Source: Branchiostoma floridae (lineage: Eukaryota; Chordata; Leptocardii; Amphioxiformes; Branchiostomatidae). Taken from it: a stretch of 64,000 bases of DNA. The notes below the pieces were generated by a model, which searched no databases, was not told the origin of the DNA, and was given only the letters and a program-made list of their open reading frames with translations. The stretch is taken from assembly GCF_000003815.2 (NCBI RefSeq), contig NC_049986.1:24831695-24895694 (forward strand), in the 5' to 3' direction. Each line of letters begins with the position of its first letter. The first letter of the stretch is position 1. Positions 12,491 to 24,345 of the stretch are shown here, piece after piece. Both the position numbers and the translations under genes were made by a program.

Positions 12491-13061
12491 ACCTTGCAGG
12501 CCCGTTTAGCCAGCCTGCTCCCAGTACCTGTAATTTGTTGTGGTTGAGGATTGGAAGCCAGCAGGGATCAGTAGAGCTAAAACAGTCCCAGGCCTGGGCT
12601 GAGGCAATGTGCTGGTTGGTTTTGGGTCTAACTCACTTACACACTCAATTATCACTCTTTGTGGTAAGAACAAATAGATTTTGTCTCAACTGAATTTGAG
12701 ATTTTCATCAATGAAACAGTCCTGGCTAGAAACAGAGAATGTCCTAAACACAACATTATACAGGTCAAGAGGTGAAGAGTATTTTTCTCCTTTTCATTTG
12801 AAACCTAGCTGTCTTTTTTTTTTAATTAAGGTACATAATGACAATTTGTACATACATGTAAGACGTCCCCAGGACTCTCAAAGGCCTTGTACAATTTCCA
12901 CCACTCCTGCACCAGATATGGTGTCCACAGATGATGTGATACGTGACGTTAACTTTACCCGGCCCGACATGACATCATCAGGGTTACTGTAGGTCATGGC
13001 CAAGTGCAGGCAGTCTGTTATCAGCTCTCAACACTTCAGCACCCACATTTTCCTGGGTGGG
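12491..13061. other. No gene recognised
   Basis: A 103-codon frame at 12681-12992 has no recognisable domain and no flanking splice logic. I treat it as chance. Confidence 0.4.
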
Positions 13062-13340
13062 CGGGGCACAAGGTGGTCTCCATGGTTACAGGTGGGGCAG
13101 GAGGTGGTCTCCATGGTAACAGGACCTGGTGTGGCAGGAGGTGGTTTCCATGGTTACAGGTGGGGAAGGAGGTGGTCTCCATGGTAATAGGTGTGGCAGC
13201 AGGTGGTTACCAAGGTTACAGGTGGGGCAAGAGGTGGTTTCTATGGTAACAGGTGGGGAGGGAAGTGGTCTCCATGGTTACAGGTGGGGCAGGAGGTGGT
13301 CTCTGTGGTAACGGGTGTGGCACCAGGTGGTTGCTATGGA
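13062..13340. repeat. 31-bp minisatellite built on RFX X-box-like sites
   Basis: About nine units of GGTTACAGGTGGGGCAGGAG followed by GTGGTCTCCAT. At each junction the array forms GTCTCCATGGTTAC-type palindromes. At 13107-13120 (GTCTCCATGGTAAC) and 13237-13250 (GTTTCTATGGTAAC) these fit the RFX X-box consensus GTHNYYATRRNAAC exactly; most other units miss by one or two bases. The match is seen directly; any regulatory role is inference. Long open frames here follow the repeat only. Confidence 0.75.
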
Positions 13341-13551
13341 GACAAAGCTTATTTCGTGTAGCCTTTACCATCAATATGGGTTTTGTGTGGGCATGATCTT
13401 TGATCTAAAAGTTGGAAGACTTTGTTCTTGACGAGTCAGACTCAGAAATTTATTTCCTCTCATTTATGGCTTGAAGGCTTCGGTTTATTTCACATTTCCT
13501 TTGGATCATGGTATTACATCGCAATGTGCCTATGAAGCTACAGGACACTTA

Positions 13552-14856
13552 GGCCCACTTTACATTACGCTTTTCGCGTTAGCGGTAAATTCCCCGTTAT
13601 CAGGACGCCGCTATCGGCACCTCTTTAGACACACCGCCCGGAAATCTGACAGGACACCCGCGGCGCGCGGTGGATTGTAAAATCTTGGTGAAATTCTACC
13701 CGTTAAGATCGCAGTTTTTTTTAGCTGCACGTTGTTATATTGAACAACCGTAAATTTTTTGTTTGCGTACCGCTACCAAGTGATTGAAAATTCAAATACG
13801 TGACTTGCATGAGAAATACAAGTCCGTGCCTACGTTGTTGTTTCGCTGACACTTCCGGTAACTTCGACCACAAAATTTTCGATAAAAAAGCACTTAAAAA
13901 CCCTTTCAAAGCGAACTGTTTGATAGAAGATCCCTTTCTTTCAGTGATGACCTGCTAAATTATGGCTACGTACTGAAATAACCGTGAATATACGCATAAT
14001 TCCTGCTGAATCCTGCAGGTATAATAACTACCTCGTACGTAAAAACTCAAGCTGCCAGCAGTTCATGTAGCGGGAATTTCCCCACCAATGTCATAGCAAC
14101 GGCCACCACTGTCATAGCAACGGCCAATCGGAGACGCGTAATGGGATTACTTTATACAAAATTTGCAGAGATAGCGGCTTCTGGTAATCGGTACAACATA
14201 ACGATGTATTGCAGGAGAAATTATTCGGAATCGAACTTGTGTATTTTTTTAAAGGTCTTCCACGAAAATTGTGCAAAAATAGGTCGTCCAAAAATGTGAG
14301 AATGAGACTATTTTTCGCTGACATGCCACCTGCTTTGAAGGTTGACTGCAGACCCGATTGACGTAAGAGCCTGCGTAGGTGGCCATTACGGAAAAGGCAG
14401 GCCGTGAAAACTATTTTTTCTGCGTAGTTTGGGTTGATTTTTGGGTTGACATTCATTCTACTAGTATATAAAAAAAGTAAATATCGGAAGACTGTTTTCT
14501 TATCACTGTATTCTTACCCAGCGTTATGAACATGATCGCTGCTGGCAATTTTCCTCCAAGGTTTGGCAAATATGTACCTGCCATTTTCGCGCCATATGCT
14601 CATAAGCGCGCGCTTTATGCTAAAGGTGTAAACCCTGACTCCCGCTAACGCGAGCCAGACGTGTTCTCTTTATACGCAGTTTGTAGTAGACGGGGACTAC
14701 CGATGTGCCTACGGCCGTCTGATTAGCAGTGGACGGGAGCAAATTTGGCGTTAGCGGGACTACGTTAACGGGAACTCTCTTTACACGGGGCTCCCGTTAA
14801 CGCAGTCCCGCTAACGCCAGTCCCGCTAACGCGAAAAACGTAATGTAAAGTGGGCC
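13552..14856. mobile_element. PIF/Harbinger-like non-autonomous transposon
   Basis: GGCCCACTTTACATTACG at 13552 is inverted at the right end (ending 14856). TTA flanks both ends directly (13549-13551 and 14857-14859), the 3-bp TWA duplication typical of PIF/Harbinger. Next to each end are CGCGTTAGCGG / CCGCTAACGC motifs, repeated several times on the right. Two copies of CACTGTCATAGCAACGGCCA-like sequence occur at 14086-14127. No transposase frame is seen; the 114-codon minus frame at 14112-14456 has no recognisable domain. Confidence 0.75.
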
Positions 14857-14975
14857 TTAGTTACTGCACTGATAGACTCGGGTTGACTGAATGGAGCTAC
14901 ATGTAGTCTGAACTCCAGTCTGAATCACCGCTGCTGGATGTCGTGGTGACCCTACAGCCACTGTGGTTATGAGCC

Positions 14976-15260
14976 GTGAGTGAGTGAGTGAGTGTGTGAG
15001 TGAGTGTGTGAGTGAGTGTGTGAGTGAGTGATTGAGTGAGTGTGAGTGAGTGAGTGAGTGAGTGAGTGAGTGAGTGAGTGAGTGAGTGATTGAGTGAGTG
15101 TGACTGAGTGAGTGAGTGAGTGAGTCAGTCAGTCAGTCAGTCAGTCAGTGAGTGAGTGAGTGAGTGTCAGTGAGTGAGTGAGTGTGAGTGAGTGAGTGAG
15201 TGAGTGAGTGAGTGAGTGAGTGAGTGAGTGAGTGAGTGAGTGAGTGAGTGAGTGAGTGAG
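14976..15260. repeat. GTGA microsatellite
   Basis: A nearly unbroken run of GTGA/TGAG tetramers with GTGT, GATT and TCAG variants. It is prone to collapse in assembly. Confidence 0.97.
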
Positions 15261-15334
15261 TCACTTTCACACTGAACCCTGAGCCTCAGCTGTTATTATT
15301 GCAGCAGTCGATGTTCAGAGGGGGCAGGAATATG

Positions 15335-15985
15335 ATAAAGTGTCCTGCTGTGTAGGAACTAGATACAACTTACAAGATGACACGAATGAGGTACGGAATG
15401 CTAGAGTTCAAGTACCGGTTGATTACACTGTTCCGAGTCACTCTGCCTGTGATATGAGCTCTACTAGTAGGTGGTGGCAGCCAGTCCCTAAGCTAAGCTC
15501 AGAATGGGTGGAAAGTGTACGGTGGATACACTGAACCATATCTGGTATCCTAAGTGTTTCACCATGACTTTGTTTGTGAAAGATGAACATGTGCAAATGC
15601 ATCCTTGGCTAGCGGAGAGGACCCATAGCTGGTGTCCTGTAGTGTCTCCGGAAATAACTTCAGGGTCTCATAGTTTGTGTAGGAACTAGATACAACTTAC
15701 AACATGAGGCGGGGGAAGTACATGATACAAAATGTACAATGTAGGGAATGCTAGAGTTCAAGTACCGGCAATAGTTTTGACTTCCGAGTCACTCTGCCCA
15801 TGATCTGAGCCATAGGTGGTGGCAGCCAGTCCCTATATAAGCTCAGAGTCAGTGGTATTAGTATAGACCGACTTAGCCATAGTGGGTTACAATCCTGTAG
15901 TGTTAAACTTGTATCCTGTAGCGTTAAGCCGAGTAGTAACCTCCGGAAATAACTTCAGGGTCTCATCAGAGCGCCCCGGGCTGAG
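15335..15985. repeat. Tandem duplication, about 330-bp unit
   Basis: Two copies share TGTGTAGGAACTAGATACAA, GGAATGCTAGAGTTCAAGTA, CGAGTCACTCTGCC, GGTGGTGGCAGCCAGTCCCT and CCGGAAATAACTTCAGGGTC, starting near 15350 and 15677. Short insertions separate the copies. No coding function is apparent. Confidence 0.75.
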
Positions 15986-16104
15986 GTTTCACACTGGGGT
16001 TATCAATCATAGTTGTGCCCATATGATATAGATGGTGTAGGTATCTACTCTCCAGATGTGCCAGCATAAATCAGAAACATTGTCAGCAGGGAAGGGTTGT
16101 GGAC

Positions 16105-16363
16105 TAATGGCATGAGAGCTTATTTAAAAGTATCCCACTAGAAAATGGACCGACCCCATTTATGTAAGGGTCAAGGATAGGGGTGGTTACCAGTACAGAA
16201 AATTCAGGTCCAGGTACCATCCAGGTCGATCCAGTGGATCAGGTCCAGGTTTGGACCTGAACCTGGACATGATCCAGTATGTGAGATCCTTAATGGCATG
16301 AAATCTTAAATATCCCACTAGAGATTGGCCCGACCCCATTTATGTAAGGGTCAAGGATTAGAG
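16105..16363. repeat. Duplicated 65-bp block around a palindromic segment
   Basis: TATCCCACTAGA and CGACCCCATTTATGTAAGGG occur at 16131-16175 and again at 16311-16355. Between them GGTCCAGGTTTGGACC and similar inverted motifs (16195-16275) form a hairpin-rich core. Confidence 0.6.
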
Positions 16364-17224
16364 CAGAGTCTGAAACTAGAGGCACAAGGTCAATGTCATA
16401 TGAGAAATCAGCACACCCTAAAATACCGTACAGTAAAATTTTAAACTTTTGCCTTGGTTTTATTATCCAAGCTTTTACATTGACCTCTCCGACACAAATT
16501 CACTACAAGGCAGAGATGCTTTCCCTGTGTATCACAGAAATGTTTAAACCACAAACTTAAAATGCCACCAAAAAAACTCATTTTCTCACATACTATAGGA
16601 AACAAAATTACTGCAAAAGTAAAATGCACCTACAGTACCCTGCAGCAGAGCTAAACTGGGCATGTCTAGCCAGTTATAGCCCTGTACAGGGATGGGTTTC
16701 AGCCACATAAAGCCACTGACAGGGTTACGGACTGTAAACCACATCCTGACAGATTTACGACCACCATTTGTGTGGACACCAGTCAAAACTGTCTCTCAGT
16801 TTGTCCACAAGAAAACACCCTGGCTCTATACTATAGCTTAAGGGCATAACATCTTCTGTCTTCCTAGCAACACAAGACCAGGGGACATATACTAGGCTTG
16901 TTTGTTGATGTTGTTTTTGTTTACCTCTGTCTGGAAGCCTCCTGGTCATGAGTTGATTTCAGTTGCTCACGTGACATGCGCACAACTTGCAGTCCTTGGG
17001 ATGTAGGGTTTAGCCGTGTTCCACTGTTCATTGTGCTTGTTGGATAGAGGAATTTTCATGTTATTTCACCCAATACAATGAACCTGTAAATACTGTGACG
17101 GTCTTCTCTGTCTACTTCAATGGCTTGAGATCACTTTTACTTTTGTACTGATTACCTGTGCACATCATCATCATCATCACCTGTACACAACCCTGCCAGC
17201 TGTTTGCCAGGTCATCTGGGTTCT
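16364..17224. other. No gene; possible decayed MITE
   Basis: The segment 16429-16640 begins TACAGTAAAATTTT and ends ATGCACCTACAGTA. It loosely resembles the palindromic TACTGTAAATGC family, too diverged to be sure. A CATCATCATC microsatellite is at 17165-17179. Confidence 0.35.
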
Positions 17225-18110
17225 AGCGGGACCCTTTGTTAAGTGTAGACTGAGCTCATCATTATAACACTGTACAAAGTCTCTGAGTCTAACCCAACAG
17301 TACAGGCTGACATTGTACATTGTAACACTGTACACAGGGCTGTACCACTAGTCTCCTATATAGCCCTTTGTGTGTAGTGTCTACAGTACGTCCAGCGGCT
17401 AATGGGAGACCATCACGGCCAGATCACCCCCAGGCAGCTTCGCCAGCTCGCTGCCGATAGGCGGAACTGGAGAAGGCTTGCAGTCGCCTGCGCTGCAGCC
17501 GAACGATGATGATGATGATGTGTGTAGTGTGGACTGAGCTCATCATTGTCATCATTACAACACTGTACAAAGTCTCTGAATCTCACAGACTGACATTGTA
17601 ATACTGTATACAGAGATGTCACACGTTACCACTGCCACTGGTCTCCTGATCAATCCTGAGTGTGGACTGAGCTCATCATTACATCACTGTACAAATTTAG
17701 TCTCTTGCTGTGGGACAGACTGTACACAATGTAATTAGTTTTACGCTAGGTTTATTTCACTGTACTGTTTCCAGTCTCGGCTGAGTTCATATCCAATGCT
17801 CACGCTGTTCAAAATCAAAGTCTCTCACTGTGGGGCAGACTGTACTCAATATAATGCTCACAACTGAAACTACTGTACAGTATATTCCACTGGTCTCTTC
17901 AAGAGAGACTGTTTAAAGTCAAGAGACTGATCCGTTCATATCTAACGCTGTACAAATTCTCTCACTGCAGGACAGACTGTACAAGGTAACACTATATGTA
18001 CATGTACTGACTCTGAAATGGTACCACTGGTCTCCCGTACCGTTTTGAGTCTAGTACAATGCAAAGTCTCCCCAACCCTGTACAAAGTCTCTCACCACTG
18101 GACTAACTGC
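17225..18110. repeat. Tandem array, roughly 100-250-bp diverged units
   Basis: GACTGAGCTCATCATT, ACACTGTACAAAGTCTCTxA and GxGGGACAGACTGTACA recur five or six times with variable spacing. One unit is interrupted by the retrotransposon fragment at 17381-17518. Confidence 0.65.
17381..17518 (+). mobile_element. 5'-truncated non-LTR retrotransposon: last 42 codons of ORF2 plus GAT tail
   Basis: An open frame from 17381 to the TGA at 17507-17509 ends in QLAADRRNWRRLAVACAAAE then R, a C-terminus typical of reverse transcriptase ORFs of non-LTR elements. It is followed by a GATGATGATGATG tail. TGTGTGTAGTGT flanks both sides (17369-17380 and 17519-17530), a target duplication of at least 10 bp. Only the extreme 3' end is present, the usual outcome of abortive reverse transcription. 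The exact clade is not assigned; CR1/L2-type is a guess. Confidence 0.75.
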
Positions 18111-19270
18111 CTTGTTGAATAAAGGAGGAGGGGTGAGAATACATGGTAGGCACTGTTGACTACAGTCTACACCCTGGGTCAGGCACTCTGATTGGGGGGT
18201 CTTTATAAGTCACGGCATGTTCAGTCAACATTGGGCTCTGTGAGAAAGTTTGGGAACCGTTTTTTTCCAAGTGTCAGAAATCCTTCTAATCAGGCCCTTG
18301 TGTGCCATCATCCCTGGTCTCCGGAAAAAGAGCGCTTGGAAGAAAACTTGAATCTGACTAATAGATATTGATTCGCTAAAACTTGGATTACGCCAATTAA
18401 TCAAAACCTTCCCTTTTCCCCTTGCACTCTGTTTTCAAGTTCAGCATCACCTTTTTTTCTAACCTGAGAAAGAACTAATAGAACTATAATAGTTAATTGA
18501 ATTAGTGAGTCTATCCTATCATCATTCATGTCGTTTAGAAATAAATCAGTTCTGGCAAACTTCTGGGTGACTGACGGACAGGCTTCTGAAAATACGGAAT
18601 TCTAACTAACAATATATTCTGCCACATCAGTGTGTGTGTTAACCTTTGAATATAAACCCCACCAGAGGTACCAGGTACAGGTGTTCACCAGGTGTTTTAC
18701 ATACCCTGATACTGCACAGGTGCAGAGTAAGGTAACCCTGTTATACACTGTCAGTCAGCCAGACAAGACTGGTGTCCCTGTGGGAGGGAAGGAGGGAGTG
18801 GGAGGGAGATCTTTAAGATGGGTGGGAGAATTCTTTAAGATGACTGAAGTTCCTTACAAGACCACACACAGGTATCCACAGATGGTGTTCACATCTATGT
18901 CACTGCACAGGTGAAGGGTAGTCACTCATGTCTTAAGAAAGTCGATGCCTTGTATTTACCCTTGAAGAACATGGCACAGTTCTTATGGGGGAGGGGGAGG
19001 TGGCGAACTGATGAAAGATCACAGCAGACTTTAAGTTTAACTTGCTTAGCAGGATAAGCGGTTAATGGGCACAACCAAGTGTTTTATCTACCTGACATTT
19101 TGGGGACGACAGACGGTCACCAAAATATTGGCTTAGATACAAAGCCTTGTGTACAAAAAACTTATTATCCAGTCACTTGCCAACCAGATGAAACTATTCA
19201 GAGTTCCTTAGCAGGTTTCTAGGTTTATCAAGCCATTAAGTCTATGAAGGTTAGACATCCAGGTAATAAG
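18111..19270. other. No gene recognised
   Basis: Unique-looking sequence. A 94-codon plus frame at 18630-18914 has no recognised domain. G-rich runs occur at 18781-18815 and 18988-19002. Confidence 0.45.
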
Positions 19271-19431
19271 ATATGCCAAAGAGCAGTTACTCAAGCAACT
19301 GGATATGATTTTGGAAACGTCTGACAGACAATCATCCAAAAAGACACTGGATGGCTGTCTGAAATGTCTGACCGTTTCCAAAATCATATCCAGTTGCTTA
19401 AATATTACCAACTGCTTTTTGGCATATCAAG
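19271..19431. mobile_element. Foldback (inverted-repeat) element
   Basis: The arms carry ATATGCCAAA, AGCAGTT and CAACTGGATATGATTTTGGA (left) and their inverse (right, TCCAAAATCATATCCAGTTG), around a roughly 50-bp centre containing GTCTGACAGAC and TGTCTGAC. A diverged single arm occurs at 8985-9030. It resembles a small palindromic MITE; no target duplication was identified. Confidence 0.65.
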
Positions 19432-20456
19432 CTGCTGTTCCAATGGGTAGTACTGTCATTGTAAGGGGGAGTACTTTAATGTGTGGGTGTGACTAACAAT
19501 TATATCTGCACTACACAGCTGAGTAATGCTGAAAAATGACAGCCATGATAAGGAAGTGTCCGATATTATCAGCACCCAAACTGTGGGTTCCTGTACGTCA
19601 TTGGTCGGGAGAACTGAGACTTGCTGAGGGCAGAGTCTGTATAAACTGTTACTACTGATAACAGCCAAACCAGGAAGAAGTGCATCTGATAACATGTAGG
19701 AAGAACAATCATTATGACACAGTGATTGCTAAAAAAGAGTATAGGAAAGCCTTAATGTTTGAATCATATTTTGAGTACTAACCAAGCTATACATTGCACT
19801 TGGCAACATATCATGACATAATTATATCCATATTTCATGAAGTTTCACTGTACGTACCAGTGATGTACTTGTAAGCAGCTGCAGTAGAGAAGAGAAGTTC
19901 AATGTCAAGCTGAAGGTCCTGAGCTGCCTGGGTGTGGCTCTGTATGGGGTATATAGGAAAGTCTGTTAGCTGAGCATGGCTCTGTATGGGGTGTACATGT
20001 ATCTATACGACATGGCAGGAAAAATCAGTAGCCCACAAGTCCAAACATAGCCAGGATGAGACTTTGGTCCAAGGAGTTTCGGGAAGTGAATATGGTCAGC
20101 TTCAAGTTTATCCTCCTAGCCCTCTCAGTCGCTTGCTTGATATTAATTTAATGAAGTTAAAAATGTCCTGAGAATGACAAAAAATGTCCTGATTAGTTAA
20201 ACTGGTGAGGCCTTACAGTTTCACTCCCTTCCAGACCATAAAAGGTGCAGGTACTAAAAGTATACATCTCAATACTTTTGCGCTGGTTTTATTTTTACGA
20301 CCTCTCCATGCAATGTCGTGACACGGCAAATATGCAAAATATATAATGTATTTCCAAAGTATTACTACGGTAACCATAACTGTTACAGTAACTACAAATG
20401 TAAGTACAGAATTGTTGAATGTAACTTGTAAGTTCATCTGTGACAGTAGTCAACAT
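19432..20456. other. No gene recognised
   Basis: No supported exon, RNA gene or paired-end element. A minus frame of 79 codons at 19456-19695 looks incidental. Confidence 0.45.
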
Positions 20457-20700
20457 TATGTTACAATTTTAAGACCATATATCCGGTGCACAAACCACCA
20501 ACCTTCCCTCAACAGAGACGGGGCCGATACCGACTGCCTAGTACCTTTGACCCTTTGCTGATGTCACACTTCCGTTCCGGATGTGTGACTTAGGCTCTGG
20601 GTCATTTCAACTTGAGAAGGATCAGAGGACTGATCGAAAGCTTGGTTGGTATTAGCGCTTTATTTTGTGCATGGATATATGGTCTTAAAATTGTAACATA
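20457..20700. mobile_element. Element with 28-bp perfect inverted ends
   Basis: The left arm 20457-20484 (TATGTTACAATTTTAAGACC and 8 more bases) is an exact inverse of 20673-20700. The similarity continues weakly inward to GTGCACAAA / TTTTGTGCAT. The centre includes a TTTCAACTTGAGAAGGATCA block also present near 9455. It is either a MITE or two head-to-head copies of a longer repeat. Confidence 0.6.
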
Positions 20701-21774
20701 GCACAGAATTGCTTCACCTCTGAGCACCTTGATTCATTTTCTATCCTACCAGAAAATGACATCTCAGCAAAAGTGAATGAATTCACAGTCTGGTACTGTT
20801 ACACTTACAGTAACCATTTGCTCCTCTCTGACAGTGACAGGAGCTATAAGCCCTGCTAATCCAGCCCTCACCACCTCCTGCCCAGGGGAGGTTCGGAATG
20901 TTGGGTTCTGTCTGGTAACATCTCCTCCAACCTTACAGCTCTGATACTGTAACATGTACCCAGTCTGGAACTGATTACAGTATATTGTGGGACCGTTTGT
21001 GGGTGGACCTGTTAGGCCGTTTGTGCTGGTTGCAGGGTCCCTCCATCCATCCCTATCCTTCATAGCCTTGGGCTGATCTGTTAGGCCACCACAATGCAAT
21101 CCTTGGTTCTCTGATATCTTTATGTAGAATTCTAGCAAGGCGACATGGTGAAAACAGAAGAGGAAATCTTGCATCTGGCTCTGTTGAAACTGTGTACCAA
21201 TTGCAGTCTTTCCCCTCAGACTCTGTTTCTTGTTCATACCTTAAAATCTAGAAATTTTTTTTCTAATCCAAGAACCAACAAATCATATTGGTGTGGCGTT
21301 CCTGTTAACGAGAGTAAGACTCATGCACGTACTGAGATATCAGGCTTGGAGCGTAACCTCAATACTAAATGAAGGGATTACTACCTGCTGCAGTATAACT
21401 TAGTCTAACTTCGTCTGCTCCACCTCACAAGAGGATGAATGATGATGATGATGCAGTTATAGGTACTTGACATTGATGTTAGTGATGATTTTGAGATGCA
21501 GCATCAGCGACCCAGATATCCAGGTGTTCAAGACTTTCTTGAGAAGGCCATGATAAGAAATAAAGACAGTTGACGTTATCTCAAGACTTCATGACTCAGC
21601 CACATTAAGACTTCATATATAACCCAGCCACACTAATCCCCAGAAACAATAAAAACGGTAGTCTACAACTGGCTTCAATGTCGCAGGCTTGAACCTGGTT
21701 AAACTCAATTTCCGGTGCAGAAGACTTCTCATTAACACTTTAATTGGGAGATAAAGTCTTGATGCTAGTATAGC
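20701..21774. other. No gene; a GAT-repeat tail at 21431-21453
   Basis: A 157-codon minus frame at 20764-21237 has no recognisable domain and no splice support. GATGAATGATGATGATGATG at 21434-21453 resembles the 3' tail of a non-LTR element but no coding remnant precedes it. Confidence 0.4.
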
Positions 21775-22255
21775 CTTTTGGTGGGTTGTAATCCTCAACC
21801 CTGCAAGCCCATAGCATTGGACAGGTTTAAGCTTCAGATCTTCATGTATAAAACTGCGTGTCCAGAATCTAATTCTATTAGCTTTGTTACCCTGATTAGT
21901 AGATGCGACCGTTACAGAAATAGTTTACTATAGTTGGTATTGACAACTGGCGGTGCTACATTTCCTTTTGGTGGGTTGTTGTACAGCTCAACCGTGCAAG
22001 GCCATTACATTAGACAGGTTTAAGCCTCAGATCTTCCATAAAACTGCTTGTCTGGAATTAAAGCTTTGCTACCCTGATAAGTATGATAATTATGCTGACC
22101 ATTACAAAAATAGTTTACTAGTTGATCTTGACAAAACACAGATTCACAAACATTTCCTTTTCATGACCATTATATTCAGACATAAAACTGCCTATCCATG
22201 CAGAATTAAAGCATCATTACTGAGACTGATTAATAGACTAGCCCTTAGCTGGGAT
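21775..22255. repeat. Tandem array, about 180-bp unit, 2.5 copies
   Basis: Shared blocks are CCTTTTGGTGGGTTG, GACAGGTTTAAGC, TCAGATCTTC, ATAAAACTGC and AGAAATAGTTTACTA. Copies start near 21774 and 21963, with a partial third from about 22150. Confidence 0.7.
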
Positions 22256-22634
22256 TGACATTATACATGTACATGGACAGTGTCACTCATTCTCCCCCAA
22301 TCTTGTCTGACGTGTGGGTTGTCCTGTGAAGTTTCTCCCCAGGCCTATACATGTACATTTTCCGGTACATGTCAGAGTTAGTAATTGACAAGTCAGTCCC
22401 GATTTCCTCTCTCTTTCAGAAGAAACAGTATCTTCCTGTTTATAAAAACAAGGAAGAGATTGTCAATTCTATCTGAAGAAGTCAACCCAGACTTTAAAGC
22501 AACGGTCCTGCATGCTTCTTTATGTACTATTTATGGATTTTTTTTACAACAATAATGTTGTAAATTATACAGTTATGGTTTTGACTGTCCATCCTCGAAT
22601 AAAACTTGACTTTCATGTGATGTAACAATATGCC
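22256..22634. other. No gene; part of a dispersed repeat
   Basis: The segment 22449-22530 (AGAGATTGTCAATTCTATCT, then CCTGCATGCTTC) is shared with 59967-60040 in diverged form. Nothing else is recognised. Confidence 0.4.
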
Positions 22635-22960
22635 TCGCTCACAATCACTGGGTTTTCCTGACTCTCACAACCACCCCAACAGACTCCAGGCTAACATAAT
22701 GGGGCAGGACTCTGACATGTTGATGATTCTACTATACTGCCTTGGCCTTGGCCACTATGATTACTTGTCTCCTCTGTCTGTTTCCTCCTATCAGACCCAT
22801 ACACAGTACAGACTCCAGGCTAGTAAAACTGGGCAGGACTAACTCTGCCTGGTCCCTCCCCTACACACAGTACAGACTCCAGGCTAACATAATTAGGCAG
22901 GACTCACTGACATGCTGATGATTCTACTATTATATACTGCCTTGGCCTTGGCCACTATGA
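22635..22960. repeat. Tandem duplication, about 200-bp unit
   Basis: CAGACTCCAGGCTAACATAA, GGCAGGACTC, CATGTTGATGATTCTACTAT and GCCTTGGCCTTGGCCACTAT appear twice, with an extra partial unit at 22800-22850. Confidence 0.75.
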
Positions 22961-22997
22961 TTACTTTTCTCCTCTGTCTGTTTCCCCTATCTAGACC

Positions 22998-23237
22998 ACT
23001 GTAAATGCATTTACGTTTGCCGGGATTCAATTTCGCGGTAGCAGGAAAAGGGACTTTTCACCGTAGCAGGAAAAAGGACTTTTGCGGTGGTTTTAAGTTC
23101 GCTTTAGCACCATGCACTGTAGTCTATCTCTTACTGCCATGGAAAAATGTTCGGGTGGTTTTAAGTTCGCGGTGAAATGGCCACCACCGCGAAAATCGCA
23201 AACATTAAGCCATCATGAAAGTTTCTGCATTTACAGT
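22998..23237. mobile_element. Palindromic MITE, TACTGTAAATGC family, copy 2
   Basis: It begins ACTGTAAATGCATTTACG and ends TTTCTGCATTTACAGT. The interior has facing TTCGCGGTAG and CACCGCGAAAA blocks and an internally doubled GCAGGAAAAGGGACTTTT. Same family as 8073-8288. Confidence 0.75.
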
Positions 23238-23439
23238 ATCACAGTACGAATCCAGGCTAATTTGTCTGGCGGAACCGGCCCCTGACCTTGAGGTTTATGT
23301 GTGAGTGGCCTCTGCAGTGACCTTCAGCAGCAGCTGGAAGGACTTTGCTTCCTCACTCCCCTTGACCTACTTGTACTGTGATCTTTAAGACCCTCCCTTC
23401 AAGGGCATTCACCCCTAACCCTTAACCCACCATACCCAT

Positions 23440-24290
23440 AACATGCAATAATCTTTGTGGTCTGGAGAACAGGCCTCGTGGGAGAATCTTACTGCCTTAT
23501 TTTGAAGTCCTGCAGAATCTTGTAGTCTGGTAACCAGACCTCTAATAAGATAATCTTATTGCCTTTTCCTGGTTTTCTACATGTTTTTACATGACTTTTT
23601 TTGTAACGCTAGTTCACCTTTATCCGTCGGGTGATCCTTATTCGTTTTCCTAAAAAACAGCACATTTAGGAGTAACCTTTCAACCTGTGGTTTGAAACTT
23701 GCAATATTTTCAAAATGTTACTATTTGAAACCACTGTCCGTCGACTTCATATCCCTAAATAAGTTTTTTTTTACAAACAACGGATATAGGTCACCCTCGA
23801 ATAAAGGTGAACCAGCGTTATGTAGTATAGTAGATTGATGAACAGGCCTCCTATAGGATAGTCTTACTGGCTTGCTATGAAGTTCTAATTTAAAAGAGTA
23901 TGGTAGCCTGGAGAACAGGCCTCTTGGGACAATCTTACTGCCTGTAAGGACTGTAGAATCTTGTGGCCTAGCTAATGGGCCTCTTAGGGCAATCTCACTG
24001 CCTTATCAGAAAAGTTCTAGAGAGTATGGAAGCCTAGTGAACAGGCCTTAAAAGATAATTTTACTGTCATGTTGTCAAGTTTACGTTATGTCAAGTACTA
24101 TAGAATCTTGATTGTTTAACCCTTCTAGCCTGGAGAACAAGCCTCTTGGAACAATCGTACTGCTTTGCTCTGAAGTACTGTAAGTTAGAATATTGTAGCC
24201 TGTTAAACAGGCCTCTAAGGATAATGATCTTTAAAAGTTACCGTAATGTCAAGTTCTACAGTATGTAGAATTTTGAATTTCTGACCCTTG
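23440..24290. repeat. Tandem array, roughly 80-100-bp unit
   Basis: About eight units carry TAGCCTGGAGAACAGGCCTC, then TTGGGACAATCTTACTGCC and AAGTTCTA. The array is interrupted by the MITE at 23604-23820. Each unit contains an AACAG|GCCTC acceptor-like word, but without a pyrimidine tract. Confidence 0.65.
23604..23820. mobile_element. Small MITE with about 35-bp inverted ends
   Basis: TAACGCTAGTTCACCTTTAT at the left faces ATAAAGGTGAACCAGCGTTA at the right. Inward similarity continues through GGGTGA and ATCCG motifs. If TA is the duplicated target the element is 23606-23818, which would suit a Tc1/mariner-type MITE. Confidence 0.7.
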
Positions 24291-24345
24291 TACTATAACA
24301 GTGGGGGGTTGAAGTAGTGCTAACTGACCCTGCCAAACGCCTGTC

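Noticed and set aside
13062-13340. CRISPR-like array
   Set aside because: The units are contiguous with no unique spacers, and the sequence is clearly metazoan.
20764-21237. 157-codon minus-strand gene
   Set aside because: No domain, no splice context, and composition like the surrounding non-coding DNA.
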